From contig OU015660.1 of NCBI GenBank assembly GCA_907165275.2, positions 8,868,501-8,932,500 of the forward strand: DNA of 64,000 bases. The letters are read 5' to 3'. Origin of the DNA: Zygaena filipendulae. Its lineage: Eukaryota; Arthropoda; Insecta; Lepidoptera; Zygaenidae. Positions within the stretch are counted from its first letter, which is position 1. Each line of letters opens with the position of its first letter. The notes beneath the pieces were generated by a model that was not told where the DNA came from, ran no database searches, and was given only the letters and a program-made list of their open reading frames with translations. This document shows, piece after piece, positions 1 through 10,259 of the stretch. A program made the translations under genes and the position numbers.

Positions 1-77
1 ATCAACATCAATATTTGAACTAAAAAAACTAACAACTAACTTCCTCGATTACTGATTACATTTTATTTTTGACACAG

Positions 78-197
78 GATACGAGATATTATCGACACAA
101 CCAGAACTACTGGTGCAATTCACCGCAAACTCTGATACTCCGGGTCAAGGGTTCAAAGCAAGCTACCAATTTCAGATGGAAGATAAAGCTAGCACAG
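78..197 (+). CDS. CUB gene exon 1 of window: end of a CUB domain
   Basis: The acceptor ACAG ends at 77. The first two bases complete a codon begun in an upstream exon (phase 1). The exon encodes the last strands of a CUB domain, including the motif GQGFKASYQF, then a Ser/Thr stretch. I chose the donor at 198 (ACAG|GTTTAG) because it leaves one G that joins AT of the next exon to give Asp. Reading on without splicing meets TAG at 218. Confidence 0.8.
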
Positions 198-3100
198 GTT
201 TAGCAACCATGTATTACTAGGTGTAAAACTACGATGGGAAACAAGAAAAAAAAAATTATGAAACTAAAAATATGTTCTTCGCATATTTTTAGTTATATTT
301 TTTTACTTAGACATTAAATAATCAAAAGTAAAATATCTTTCATTAGCTTACAACACTGCTCAAGTAGAAAATTGGCGGTTTTCACATTTTAAAATTTAGT
401 TAAGTTAAAGCGTTAATAAAAAGTAAAATTATTTCTTAACCGCTAACTAAGGTATTTTTAGAGTAACAACAGAAAAATTCCACCGATTTTTTCAAATAGA
501 CAGTTTTTTTCGTCTCGTGTAAGTTGGTAAAAATGTCTTGCGGTGTTATCAGCTAAGGGACGATATGTACTATTCATTCAATTAAATTAGTGTCAAAAAG
601 TTATACGTTTCCTTGGAAATTGAACTAATATGACTCTGATTAAAAACCGTTATTTGGAACTGTAAGTGGAGGTATTGCTCATATTGAGTATTCATTTATT
701 CATGAATTCATAGACACCTGCGTCTTTATCACACATAACACTCTAACATAATCCTTGTAATATTATTCTCCCAAAACACACATAATAAGTTGAAATAAGA
801 ATATTAAATTCCTTCAGGCAAGAAGCAGACCCGATAGCAAACCCGATTTTCTAACATAACTTCCACGTTATTATCTCACAACTTATACCTACTCAATTTT
901 CATCCACCAATAGGCGAGACGATAGTTTATAATTAAACGAGGTAGAATATCGAGTTTTGCTTGGATTATACACTCAAGAGTCAAAGAGAATATTTGCAAT
1001 TCAAATTATTTCCTGTTTTAAATTGTGTAAAGGAAACATCGTTCCGGGAATACTAAGGAATATCTAAATACAGCTAATCTGATAATGAATGGAACACTTG
1101 TTTCAACCACAAAACGAAAGGAATCAAAATTATAAACTCCTTTGTGGAATCGGTCGCGTAATTTAAAATTCATAAAATGAGGTCTATTTCATAATATATT
1201 ATGTTTTTAATCTTTGTTACCTACTCTTTTGCATTTTACTTTCAGATGGTGAAACTAAAAAGTCAAATTTAGAATCAATACCTGGCTTGGGACCGGCAGT
1301 GAGCGCTGCAAGTAAGTCAATCATTCCAATATCTGTCCAAAAGAAAGATTCATTCATTTCAGCACTGACAAATTCATTTCGGATAGGAAAAAAAATATTT
1401 ATTACGTTCAAAATTAACAAGTTGATTGAAGGTCCGAGAGAAAATCATTATGCTGACTCTTGCTTACTGCTTATTAAACTTAAAGTTTATATCACCAAAA
1501 GCTTAACTTCTTTGATTGGTGAACTTTTAGCTCTGGAACATTAAATAATATTAATTCTCTAAAACCTTAACGTTAATGTCTTCATCTACAAATACATGAA
1601 AGCGTAGTTTTCAGTAAGCCGGTCACGAATGAAGGGGTGTTGCTTTATAAAACTTTCAGAAGGGGTATCACTAAAGTGTCATGTCTATTTCAGCGTCGTC
1701 CTGCCATCAAGTATTCAGCAGCGATAAGAGTAAAAGCGGGAAATTGATCTCTCCCTTATACCCGTCTCCTTATCCCCAAAAAACGCAATGTCACTATGAC
1801 TTTCTGGCACGCGGAAGGGAACGGATTAGGTTGCTCTTTGAGGACTTCAGCCTGCTGAGATTAACGGACCACGTAATTGAGTGAGTTAATGAGGTGCCTT
1901 TACTTTGTCATCGTTCATCTCACTTAGATTGTTTGATATTTTGATGTAAATTAACCATTGTTTGATTAAACAATTTAATTACTAGTTTAAGTATTTGGTC
2001 CACAACACCATCTGGTGTAGTGGTGATGTGACTGACTGCTACCCCAATTGCCGCGAGTTCGATTCTCGCATCAGAGTCAACATTTATGCGATGAAAATTT
2101 ATCTTTTTATTGATTTGATTCGATCTTTTTAACTCTGGGTTGACTGTGAGTTCAAGTACTTATCCTACTATCCTACTAATATTATAAATGTGAAGTGTGG
2201 ATGTTTGGATTTTCGGATGTTTGTGAAAGTCTGGATGATTGGATGTTTGTTACTCAGTCACGCAAAAACGGCTGAAAGAATTTGGATGAAATTTGGCATG
2301 CAAGTTGTCAGGGGAACAGAAAAGGACATAGGGTACTTTTTATCCCAGAATTCCCGCGGGAACTACGAAATTAACGCGTGTGAAACCGCGGGGCACAGCT
2401 AGTGTATCATAAATATATATTTATATATTGTAAAAAAATTCAAATGAAAAAATGCTTGTTTAAACTTTTTGTTATCATGTCGTAGTTAATGGCTGTAACG
2501 GCCAAAATCTTAGAATTTTATTTTTTACACGGTACTAGATAGAACTCCCAAAAAGAAAATTATTCCCAAGAATGCAAATCTCAACTAAACCCGTATGTTT
2601 CAATTCAACATTCCAACGAGAAATAGAAAAAGGGTTCCCACAAAGCTTTGAAAATCACATTCGATAAACAAATTCACTTTGTTACAGTTGCGAGAGCATG
2701 GATTCGTTAGACGTATTTTTGTATGTGGACGGACGTCTTGAAAAGATGGCGTCGTTTTGCGGGACCGATATACCGAAGCCAATAATGTCGAACGGACAAA
2801 AACTATCTATTGTGTTCAGAGGATTGTACTCATCGAAACATAGTAGAGGATTCAAAATATCATATTCTTTCGTTGAAGGTAAAAAAAAAAACAAATTTTA
2901 ATGTCTTTTTTTTTTAATCTAGACCTCCCTATTAATATTTGAAAGAAGAAATTTTGTATTTTTGAATGTTTATGACGAATAAACTCAAAAACTACTGGAC
3001 CGATTTCAAAAATTCTTTCAAAAAACTAGGGTACTCGTGAGTTTCTTTTATCCCCAAATTCCCGGGGGAATTACAAAATTATCGCAGGTGAGTCCCGGGG

Positions 3101-6100
3101 AACAGCTAGTTTATCATAAAGGTAGACCCAAGTAATGTATAAATTTTCCACTCGACTAGACTAACAGTAGCTCAGTGTGTTATGATAATTCAAATGAAAA
3201 ATAAAACTAATGAATAAAAATAATATATAAATGTAGGAATATAGTATATTCTTTATTTTAACTGAGCGCACCACATATTATTACAATATGATTTTTTAAT
3301 GAGTATTTTGGTTAAATAAAGTATATTTTATCTAAATATATCCTATTTATATTATAAATGCGAAAGTAACTCTGTCTGTCTGTCCGTCTGTTACGCTTTC
3401 ATGCCTTAACGGCTCAACCGATCATCATGAAATATTTCGTGTACATTGTTAAGAGAATAGAGAAGGACATAGGGTAGTTTTTGTCTCGGAATTTCTACGG
3501 GAACTCTGAAATTAACGCGGGTGAAACCGCGGGGAACAGTTAGTAAAAAATATATATAATTTCCGGTTTGTCAATCGAGTCAACACGGAAAACACAGATG
3601 AGATCAGAAAATTGTGTACATACATATAAAGTGAGATTTAGGTCTCTAGTTAGGTACTCGATTTGCAAATTTAATGAAACGGGAAACTCCAATTGAATGG
3701 CAAATGATATTGGTTTCTAGCTAGCTCTACTTATTTATAATTCAGTTTGTTTTGTGTAATTGCATTGGGGATACGAGTATGTTAGCTATTTGCTGAGTTG
3801 ACTGTACACACTATAATTACGTGGTCGATGTAGATAAATGAGGTCATGAGCGCAAAAGAGCTTAAGTGACATTTTATAAAAAAAAATTGTTAGGGCCTAT
3901 ATGCCTATCGTCGTTAAAAATCTTTTTTCAAAAAATTAAAATGGCCTAACAAGATGCCTGAACACAATTTACTTAGGTACATAAATTTTAGTAAAAACTT
4001 AAGGCCTTTATGCCAAAAAATATACAAAAACGAAAAAAAAATATTAATTTCTTTTATTATCTTTTTATGTCAGAGTATATCTCGCCGCCTCAAATGTGAG
4101 TCACTAAAACTACTAAGTGTCAAGTAAGGATCTCTGCTCTATACAAGTAGTTTTCAAATTAACATCTTTAATACGAAATTGGTTTATTTAATACTGTGTT
4201 TATAGAGAAAAAGTGATTATGGACTTTATTTATCCAGTCTTGTATTCGGATCCGATTTTATTTATTTGATTTTTCAATTCGACATTTGGTTACTTCAATT
4301 GAAATCAATAAATAAAAAAATCATCTAGAGAAAATCTAGAACAAAAACAAAGATATGCAAGAGTAGGTGCGTCACCTGGCTTAGTGAATTTATTTGACTA
4401 AGAAATCGAATTTAATATCACAAGAAAATAAAAAGAAGTTAGCAAGGTTTCGCCATCAGTTTCAATGTTGTTCGAAACCCTTGTCGATAAGATAAACCGC
4501 CTGAAATCAGAGGAAGTAATTTATTCCGCTAGAAAAATGACAAGATTGACCTTCCAATAAAGCATTTTGTACGGCTCATAAATCTGTCTCTCTTTTTTAT
4601 CCACCGAAGTGGAAATGTAAATACCGATTTTATTACGACCTTCTGTTCTTTTTTCTAAGATTCTTCCGTATCGATAGTACTATCGCTTTCAGTGAAAATA
4701 ATTCTTAATGAACAGCAATGATTAAATCAAAATTCAAAGCATAATGGCATATTGTAGTTTAAAGGTAAAAGTAGGATTCCCTTTGTTGCAGAATTCCCGC
4801 GGAAACTCCGAAATTAACGCCGATGTGTTCAACGGAAACAGCTAGAAATATAGTAATAACCATTTATTTTCAGACTATGGCGTAGCAACGGGGAATCAAC
4901 TGCCAGAATTTCCATGTGCCTTTGTATATAACAGCAGCGAACGATCGAGGGGTGTGGTGACGTCACCAAACTACCCTGGACTGTATCCACGTGACACGGA
5001 ATGTAACTATTTCTTCTACGGAGCTAAAAATGAAAAAGTCTATTTACATTTCTCCCATTTCGATGTGGAAGGTGTCACGCCGTGAGTGAAATAAAATTAT
5101 ATTATGAAGCAAGTTTAGTATTGCCCAGAGGCATATAATTATTTATCTACTTGTTTTTACACTTTTTTGCACAAGACTTTCCCATGGCTTACATCACCAT
5201 TCTTCTATATATTGTTGAAATTAGAAGAAAATACCAAATTCACTGCAGTTTTTTTTTCTGTCTTAATATGTTTGTATCTTATCGAAATGATCAAAATGGC
5301 CAAAATAGACGTCATTTTGACTGAGATGCACAATATCACAATTAGATAAGTAGATGTCTTAAGTCAAATAATTTAATAAAATTATTTGACGTCTGTTCGT
5401 GGAAGTCGTACTGTGTCTATATTCTGTGAGCATTTGTTTTGATTACCCGTGTTTTATCTTGAGTAACATAATATATTATTTTAACTCTACAATGTGTCCT
5501 TCTCTAGTAGGTACCTACTTACTGCTATTTTACTGAAATCATTAAGATTTATGAGATTTATTAGTACCATATGCTATAGGTATTTTACAAGACCAAGGCG
5601 GTGGAGGTTGGTTTATGATTAGGTCTGTCACGTATTAAGAAATGTCTATTAAATATTAGATTTTAAAGTAAATATAGTTTATCAAGAATGTCAATGATTG
5701 TTTGAGTTCCTCACGACATCCCGCAACCCTTCCAAACACGGGAGAGGAACAGCGAGGCACCACGGCCGACGCTGCAGACCGCTCCTTTCCCAAATACTTT
5801 TCCAAACTAGGAGAGGATAATATAACTTTACTATCCAATTTCTTGACTTCTACCTGCGTCAAATACTAAACTAATGAAATCAGGTGCACGTTGCTACGAT
5901 GTTCGCGTTTTACAACTCGGGTAAATCGTGAGCGAAGTAGTTTTCTTTTCAACATTATATCCATTAAATGTTAACGAGAAAAGAGTTCTTTCATCATCCT
6001 TTTACTATCCGAACTTTTAGGTACTTTATTTAAGTTTGTCGCATTAGTTTAAAAAATGTTATATACAAAGTACATACAATACAATAAAATTAAATAAATT

Positions 6101-7932
6101 CAACTAAAAAATCATAATGGATCATGGATTACATTAGAGCGAATACAATAATTTAGGCTAGGTACTAATGATTTTTAACGCACTTTTATCATTAGCTAGA
6201 GCACCTATTTATTTATAATAAAGGCCCTAATTCACTATGATCAACAACATTTCTTGCAGATTACGCGTGTCCTAAAAACACAATCCCAAACCCAAGTGCC
6301 AAAATAGTAGAAATGAATATTTTGGATTCCATAAAATACGTTGTAAATGTATTTTTTGTAGTGAAACTTCTTTGAGCACGAGGGAAAGACAGTTTATTGG
6401 CGCGTTATCTTAACGCCACGTGTGGCCCTTATTCACTATGACCATTAGTGAATAAGGGCCCAGGTATTCCCACCAGTCTAACTTATGACTTCGTAAGCTA
6501 TAACAATAGTCCAACAGATAGGTTTGAGATGGATTGAAGCTACTTTTTAGACCTGAAAACCTACAAAGAATGCTATGACACAAGTGTCATCATTACATTT
6601 GCATTTATAATAGGCTAGTTTCCTAAATTTTCTTTTTTAGTCCGTTTTGTAGATTATTAAAAAATATTGGACACGTATTTTTTTATTTTTTATGTAACCA
6701 AAAAATAACGGAGATATATCAAGTCGAAATTTCACATGACGTCACGCCTAGCTACAGTTTGTTCGCACGTTATAGCGAGCTGTGACATCACGAGTCCCCC
6801 ACCCTAAACTTCAATGCGCTTTATCTATGCATATTTCCATTATTTTAAAAAAGCAAAAAATACGTGTCTTTTATTTTTTTATTATCTAACTGACGGACTA
6901 AATAGAATTTTGATTTTTTTACCCAGGAAACTAGCCTATTAATTGTAATCTTAATTACAATTTCGTTTAAAGGTTCACAAAATTAAGGAAATATTACCTA
7001 TATCTTCAAAAAACAAAAATTTGTGCGTTTTCTTTGACTATGCTCCGATGTAGATTTGAAGGTTTTTTTAAATAGCGAAGTAGGAATCGATAAAGAAAAA
7101 GAAAGAAAATATCTAGTTTAAAATTAATTATTTCTTTTCCAGATGCGAAGCAGTTTCAGCTAGTGATTACGTTCAATTCACTAGTCAAATGATAGATTCA
7201 AAGAGCAAAAGGTATTGCGGTCAATTGAGAGAGCTCCATATCAATTCCGAAAAGAATTTCTTGCGGCTTACATTCAAGTCTAACGATCGACTCGATGGTA
7301 CGGGTTTTAAAGCGGATTACATATTTCTCAGGGACTCGGAAATGAACAGCATGACTATGCCAGATTACGTTGACAACCGTAAGTATATAATATTACGTTG
7401 CTTAGATACCGGTGCATGTATCCATATTTGAAGATCATGTGATGATGATGATAGATCTGTACAATATTTTGACTCTCGTGTCGGCAAAGGTAAAGGTGAA
7501 ATAAACCACCCCAAAGGTAACCGATTCGAGACCTGTGACCAGTTTATATATGATATAATATGAGTTGAGATATGGTATAAGATTAAAAAGAAAAAAAAAA
7601 TCGATGAAATGAAATAACTTTATTGTATACCCACAAACATTAATTATTGCTATGATGTTTGATGTTGATTATTGATGTTTGTGTGTTTGTTATGGATGAA
7701 CTCAAAAACTATTTAACTGATTAAAAAAACTCTCTCTTACAGAAAGCTACAATGTTCCTAATTGACATACGAAATTAACGTGAGTGAATCCGTAGGGGAT
7801 CGACTATGTAGTATCTAATTTCCCTTCATTGTTTCAGGATCAGCGTATCATACTTCGAGGCTGATATTGCTGACGTGCGCGTTTGATGTCATACTAATAT
7901 CATCCAGATTACCTACTTCCATGTCATGTTGA
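78..7932 (+). CDS. CUB-domain protein, 3' part (seven exons, 5' end outside window)
   Basis: The joined exons 78-197, 1246-1311, 1694-1880, 2688-2878, 4874-5081, 7143-7378 and 7838-7932 give one open frame of 366 residues plus stop. Every junction has GT/AG and compatible phase. Visible domains in order are the C-terminal end of a CUB domain (residues ~1-33), a short Ser/Gly/Pro linker, a full CUB (exons 3-4), a full CUB (exons 5-6) and a hydrophobic tail (exon 7). Each full CUB has the four canonical cysteines; the second has the hallmark SPNYPGLYP. CUB domains are extracellular protein-binding modules, so the product is probably secreted or surface-anchored. Its role cannot be read from the sequence. 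The multi-CUB layout resembles insect proteins annotated as suppressor of lurcher (SOL-1) like, which are glutamate-receptor auxiliary proteins, but Neto, cubilin or tolloid relatives are not excluded. Confidence is high for the CUB gene and low for the SOL-1 name. Confidence 0.88.
198..1245 (+). other. Intron of the CUB gene, no recognisable element
   Basis: AT-rich intron sequence with many short homopolymer runs. I see no repeat with both ends, no hairpin of note and no open frame of interest. Confidence 0.5.
1246..1311 (+). CDS. CUB gene exon 2: inter-domain linker
   Basis: The acceptor TTTCAG ends at 1245 and a strong donor GTAAGT starts at 1312. The 22-codon exon is rich in Lys, Ser, Gly and Pro (for example IPGLGPAVSAA) and looks like a linker. 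An earlier GTGAGC at 1299 would put the next exon out of frame, so I chose the later donor. Both flanking introns are phase 1. Confidence 0.75.
1694..1880 (+). CDS. CUB gene exon 3: first half of a CUB domain
   Basis: The acceptor ATTTCAG ends at 1693 and the donor GTGAGT starts at 1881. The exon encodes the CUB start with its first two cysteines (SSCHQVF and TQCHYDF), the motif SGKLISPLYPSPYP typical of the CUB N-terminus, and the strand IRLLFEDF. It ends after two bases of a codon (phase 2) just before the third cysteine. Confidence 0.9.
2003..2170 (+). repeat. tRNA-headed SINE
   Basis: The head has an A-box-like TGGTGTAGTGG and a B-box-like GAGTTCGATTC (2054-2064), followed by a non-tRNA body ending near 2170. 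It lies in CUB intron 3, immediately before a family A copy. There is no tRNA cloverleaf, so it is a SINE head and not a tRNA gene. Confidence 0.65.
2171..2403 (+). repeat. Family A interspersed repeat, near full length
   Basis: It begins CCTACTAATATTATAAATG and ends GGGGCACAGCTAGTG, with the family landmarks between: GGACATAGGGTACTTTTTATC and AATTCCCGCGGGAACT. Such 200-250 bp copies are extremely common in Lepidoptera as I recall them; the TE class needs a Repbase search. It is located in a CUB intron. Confidence 0.8.
2688..2878 (+). CDS. CUB gene exon 4: second half of a CUB domain
   Basis: The acceptor TTACAG ends at 2687 and the donor GTAAAA starts at 2879. It completes an Asp codon and continues with the third cysteine (DCESMD), the fourth cysteine in SFCGTD and the closing strands RGFKISYSF. 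Together with exon 3 it forms a complete four-cysteine CUB domain. Confidence 0.9.
2924..3110 (+). repeat. Family A repeat, degenerate
   Basis: Recognisable by AACTCAAAAACTACTGGACC, TCCCGGGGGAATTAC and the end CCCGGGGAACAGCTAG. The 5' end is worn. Confidence 0.7.
3341..3543 (+). repeat. Family A repeat, near full length
   Basis: It has TATTATAAATGCGAAAG, a CTGT run, GCCTTAACGGCTCAACCGAT, GAAGGACATAGGGTA and the terminal CCGCGGGGAACAGTTAGTA. Confidence 0.8.
4770..4845 (+). repeat. Family A repeat, 3' end only
   Basis: It keeps GAATTCCCGCGGAAACTCCG and ends GGAAACAGCTAG. It ends 28 bp before exon 5 of the CUB gene, within the zone where a branch point and pyrimidine tract lie. Confidence 0.7.
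4874..5081 (+). CDS. CUB gene exon 5: first half of the last CUB domain
   Basis: The acceptor TTTTCAG ends at 4873 and the donor GTGAGTG starts at 5082. It encodes a short lead-in, cysteine 1 in FPCAFVY, the diagnostic SPNYPGLYP, cysteine 2 in TECNYFF and the strand VYLHFSHFDV. It ends in phase 2, the same relative position as exon 3. A family A repeat piece ends only 28 bp upstream of the exon. Confidence 0.92.
6224..6459. mobile_element. MITE-like element with GGCCCTTATTCACTA ends
   Basis: The left end reads GGCCCTAATTCACTATGATC. The right end carries the same motif twice, once direct (6424) and once inverted (ending 6459), forming a perfect 15-bp stem with a 7-nt loop. There is no open frame. 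No target duplication could be resolved. Confidence 0.55.
6609..6940 (+). mobile_element. CRE-bearing MITE, copy 1 (variant ends)
   Basis: The ends are a perfect 16-bp inverted repeat, AATAGGCTAGTTTCCT at 6609-6624 and its complement at 6925-6940. If the element starts at 6610, TA duplications flank it. The interior matches the four copies near 25, 30, 55 and 60 kb: GGACACGTATTTTTT, the block TGACGTCA (6737-6744), and AAAAAATACGTGTC. The second CRE block is mutated to TGACATCA. The outermost 15 bp differ from those of the other copies. Confidence 0.75.
7143..7378 (+). CDS. CUB gene exon 6: second half of the last CUB domain
   Basis: The acceptor CTTTTCCAG ends at 7142 and the donor GTAAGTAT starts at 7379. 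It completes a Pro codon and gives cysteine 3 (PCEAVSASDYVQF), cysteine 4 in RYCGQL, the strand FLRLTFKSNDRL, and GTGFKADYIF closing the CUB. A roughly 20-residue acidic, Met-rich stalk follows. It ends with one base (phase 1). Confidence 0.9.
7665..7810 (+). repeat. Family A repeat, strongly degenerate
   Basis: Recognised by GATGAACTCAAAAACTAT, GAAATTAACGTGAGTGAATC and the altered end GGGGATCGACTATGTAG. It ends 27 bp before the terminal exon of the CUB gene. Confidence 0.5.
7838..7932 (+). CDS. CUB gene terminal exon: hydrophobic C-terminal tail and stop
   Basis: The acceptor TTGTTTCAG ends at 7837, and the first two bases complete an Arg codon from exon 6. The 30 residues that follow contain a hydrophobic run LILLTCAFDVILI and end in SSRLPTSMSC before TGA at 7930-7932. 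This could be a short membrane anchor or a GPI-type signal, although the polar end after the hydrophobic run is unusual for GPI. A poly(A) signal follows 39 bp downstream, supporting a last exon. It is less certain than the other exons because it lacks domain homology. Confidence 0.65.
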
Positions 7933-7970
7933 CAAGGCTTATTGACAATGTGAAATAATAACACAACTTA

Positions 7971-7976
7971 AATAAA
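7971..7976 (+). promoter_or_regulatory. Poly(A) signal of the CUB gene
   Basis: AATAAA lies 39 bp after the TGA, in an AT-rich stretch followed by T- and GT-rich sequence near 7990-8010. This is a good position for the 3' end of the CUB transcript. Confidence 0.6.
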
Positions 7977-7979
7977 TTA

Positions 7980-9240
7980 TCATTGTTATAATAATGATGT
8001 TTTATCTTTTACTAAAGCCTTTACAGTGATAAAATTAATGTCACTTGCCCGTAATCGACCGTAGCACATATATTAGAAAACAAAGGTATCACCTATGTAT
8101 TAGAAAACATAGGTACATATAGGTAGGTAGAATATTTATTAGAAAACATATCATCAAGAATTGTATTTACCTATCACATAAAATAGGTAAATATATTTTT
8201 GTAATGACAATTCTGTAGTATTACAACATAATATAATTAAAAAAAATTAATTAGATCCACCAAAAGTTGCCATTTTTTGTTTGGTAAATTTTTCACTTAA
8301 TTTTACATAATATTCAACTATTGGTTTATCAAATATATGTGAAAAATCTAATATTACATGGTTTTTCTAGCGGGGTGGTGGTAGTTCCACTACTGTGAGA
8401 GCCTTAAATACCCAATGAATATCTCGCCTTATGCTAAAATTTGATTGCCTATATAATTGATAAAAAAAAATATTTTAACAGTTACTTCCACGAACAAAAA
8501 TAATTATATCATAAAGTTTTAACTGCTTGAAAAATTTGATTTCATGTATAATTCAAATCTCGTCTCTTCTTAGACTTAATTAATATTTAAACCTTACAAT
8601 TAGCTGAATTTAACTTGCTTTGAATTTAAATTTCATAATTATATTTTTGTTTTTTCTGGAGTGGCAACAAAGGTTTTTAAGGAGAGAGGTTGGCTGACCA
8701 AGATTTTAATAAAGGAAAGAGACCGTCAGTCCTGATGGTGGGAAAAACTGAATCCCACCAAAAATATTTTCATGTAAAATTATGCCAAGACGAGTCCATA
8801 TGACGGGCACTGTCAAAAAGTTATCAGATCTCATGTAGAGTCAAGCTTATTAACTCTACACACCCTAACTCTACATTGCCTAACTTCTCAAACTCTACAC
8901 CTTAGTCAGAATATGTGGCTTCGCTCCATTCACATGAGCGTAAGGTGAAAAATTTATCCACTGTTAACTACTTTTCTGTTATACAAAGGTTCTTGCAGTA
9001 ACGAGACGGCAGTTAAGACGTGCTGGAAGTGGAACAAATAAAACAAACAAACTCACATTCGCATTTATAACATTAATTCAGTTAATTCAGTTCCATTAGA
9101 TTAAATTAAATAATATGCTTAATCGTATTACGTGAACCTTTCCATCGAACTTCCTTTGTAACGTAGAGTTTGCGAAAACGCGATCGGGTTGATGCGTTAC
9201 GTTTTATTCAAATCACTATTTCCTCAAACTGGAATTTCTT
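7980..9240. other. Downstream of the CUB gene, mostly unassigned
   Basis: AT-rich sequence. Apart from the repeat at 8640-8930 I find no gene, hairpin or paired repeat that I can support. Confidence 0.4.
8640..8930 (+). repeat. Two-copy repeat with CTCTACA blocks, copy 1
   Basis: 8756-8930 matches 62971-63131 closely: CGAGTCCATATGACGGGCAC, then TCAGATCTCATGTAGAG, then several ACTCTACA blocks and CACCTTAGTCAGAATATGTG. The preceding 120 bp may belong to the same element. I do not recognise the family. Confidence 0.65.
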
Positions 9241-9249
9241 TTTTGATTG

Positions 9250-9760
9250 ATTGAAAACAAATTCCATCCGTACTAGTATTTTAAATAAGAAAGTATTATA
9301 TCTCTGTCCATGTACCTATCTGTCTGTCTGTCTGTTACCTTTTCACGCCTTAACTAACTATCGCCATAATAAATTATTTATTTATTATCATAAATTCAAG
9401 ACACTTATTAAACACAGATTATGCGATAAAGCATATTATAGTGTAGTAGACTATTTAAATGATACAGACGTTTGGGAATGAATTGCTCTATCCAATTACT
9501 ATTTTTTGTTCTCCTAGTTTATAAGAATGATCATTAAAAGACAGCGCTGCTGAGTTTCTTGTCAGTTCTTCTCAGCAGAGGACGTATTCCGAACTGACAG
9601 TAATTTATAGTTCTAAGAACCTGCTGACGATTACAGGTGATTGTAACCAATCCTAAGTAATAAATAGCTTTTGAATTTTGAATTTTTTGAATTTTGAAAT
9701 TTTGCATACCATGTTATACCTACGGGGTACAGAAAACGACAGAAAGAGTAGCCTAGTACT
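9250..9760 (+). mobile_element. Truncated LINE 3' end inserted in a family A copy
   Basis: Family A sequence stops at CACGCCTTAAC (about 9353) and resumes at TTTTGCATACCATGTTATAC (about 9698). Between them lies a LINE tail: the end of an ORF2-like frame closing DYLNDTDVWE before TGA at 9479-9481, a 3' UTR with TTCTTCTCAGCAGAGGACG, then repeated TTGAATTT units. The LINE is 5'-truncated, as is usual for non-LTR insertions. Confidence 0.65.
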
Positions 9761-9910
9761 TTTATCTCTCGATTGACGGAGAATATCTAGTACTTTATAA
9801 ATCATAAAATTGATGTCTTATATGAAAATTAAGACCGAATAATAACAAGTATAGAAAGAAGACGGAGAGCGTGGTCCTGTCACTGCCTTAGTTGTTCGTC
9901 AAAAACATTT

Positions 9911-10166
9911 AATATATAAAAATCTCGTGTCACAGTGTTCATTATCGAACTCCTCCGAAACGTCTAGACCGATTTTTATGATTATTTTTTTGTATATTTA
10001 CTAGGTCTGAGAATAGGTCGTAACTCGAAAGCTATTTTTATACCCCTAGGTGATAAGGGTAGCCCTCTCCAGAAAATTTTGATTTTAATTTTCTGGACAA
10101 AGTTTTACTTTGGAGTACCTGCGGGAATTCCGAAACACGCTGGTGAAACCGCGGGGCACAGCTAGT
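9911..10166 (+). repeat. Family A variant (TATATAAAAATCTCGTGTCAC 5' end type)
   Basis: The 5' end is ATATATAAAAATCTCGTGTC, unlike the main family, while the 3' end CCGCGGGGCACAGCTAGT is shared. It probably represents a related element with the same 3' terminus. Confidence 0.65.
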
Positions 10167-10229
10167 TGACGATAAAATTTTGAATCCGAAAGAAAATCGA
10201 AATACAAACAGAAAATTTAAATTCACACC

Positions 10230-10259
10230 AAACCGTGGAACTTGTGATCATTCCACGGT
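10230..10259. repeat. Short inverted repeat
   Basis: CCGTGGAA and TTCCACGG flank a loop of about 10 nt. It is small and may be chance. Confidence 0.25.

Noticed and set aside
1287..1544. 85-codon open frame starting in exon 2
   Set aside because: It is in the gene's own frame only briefly and reads on into the intron past the strong donor at 1312; splicing gives a continuous CUB frame.
2054..2064. B-box sequence, possible tRNA gene
   Set aside because: No acceptor or anticodon stems fit around it, and the same head recurs at 15886 and 47807 with a fixed non-tRNA body, so it is a SINE head.
4942..4960. TGACGTCA in CUB exon 5 as a regulatory CRE
   Set aside because: It falls inside coding sequence for VVTSPNYPG and is not part of a MITE copy; most simply coincidence.
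5656..5862. 68-codon frame in a GC-richer patch of the CUB intron
   Set aside because: It is open in both strands' frames over a short stretch only, with no domain and no splice sites; not supported as an exon.
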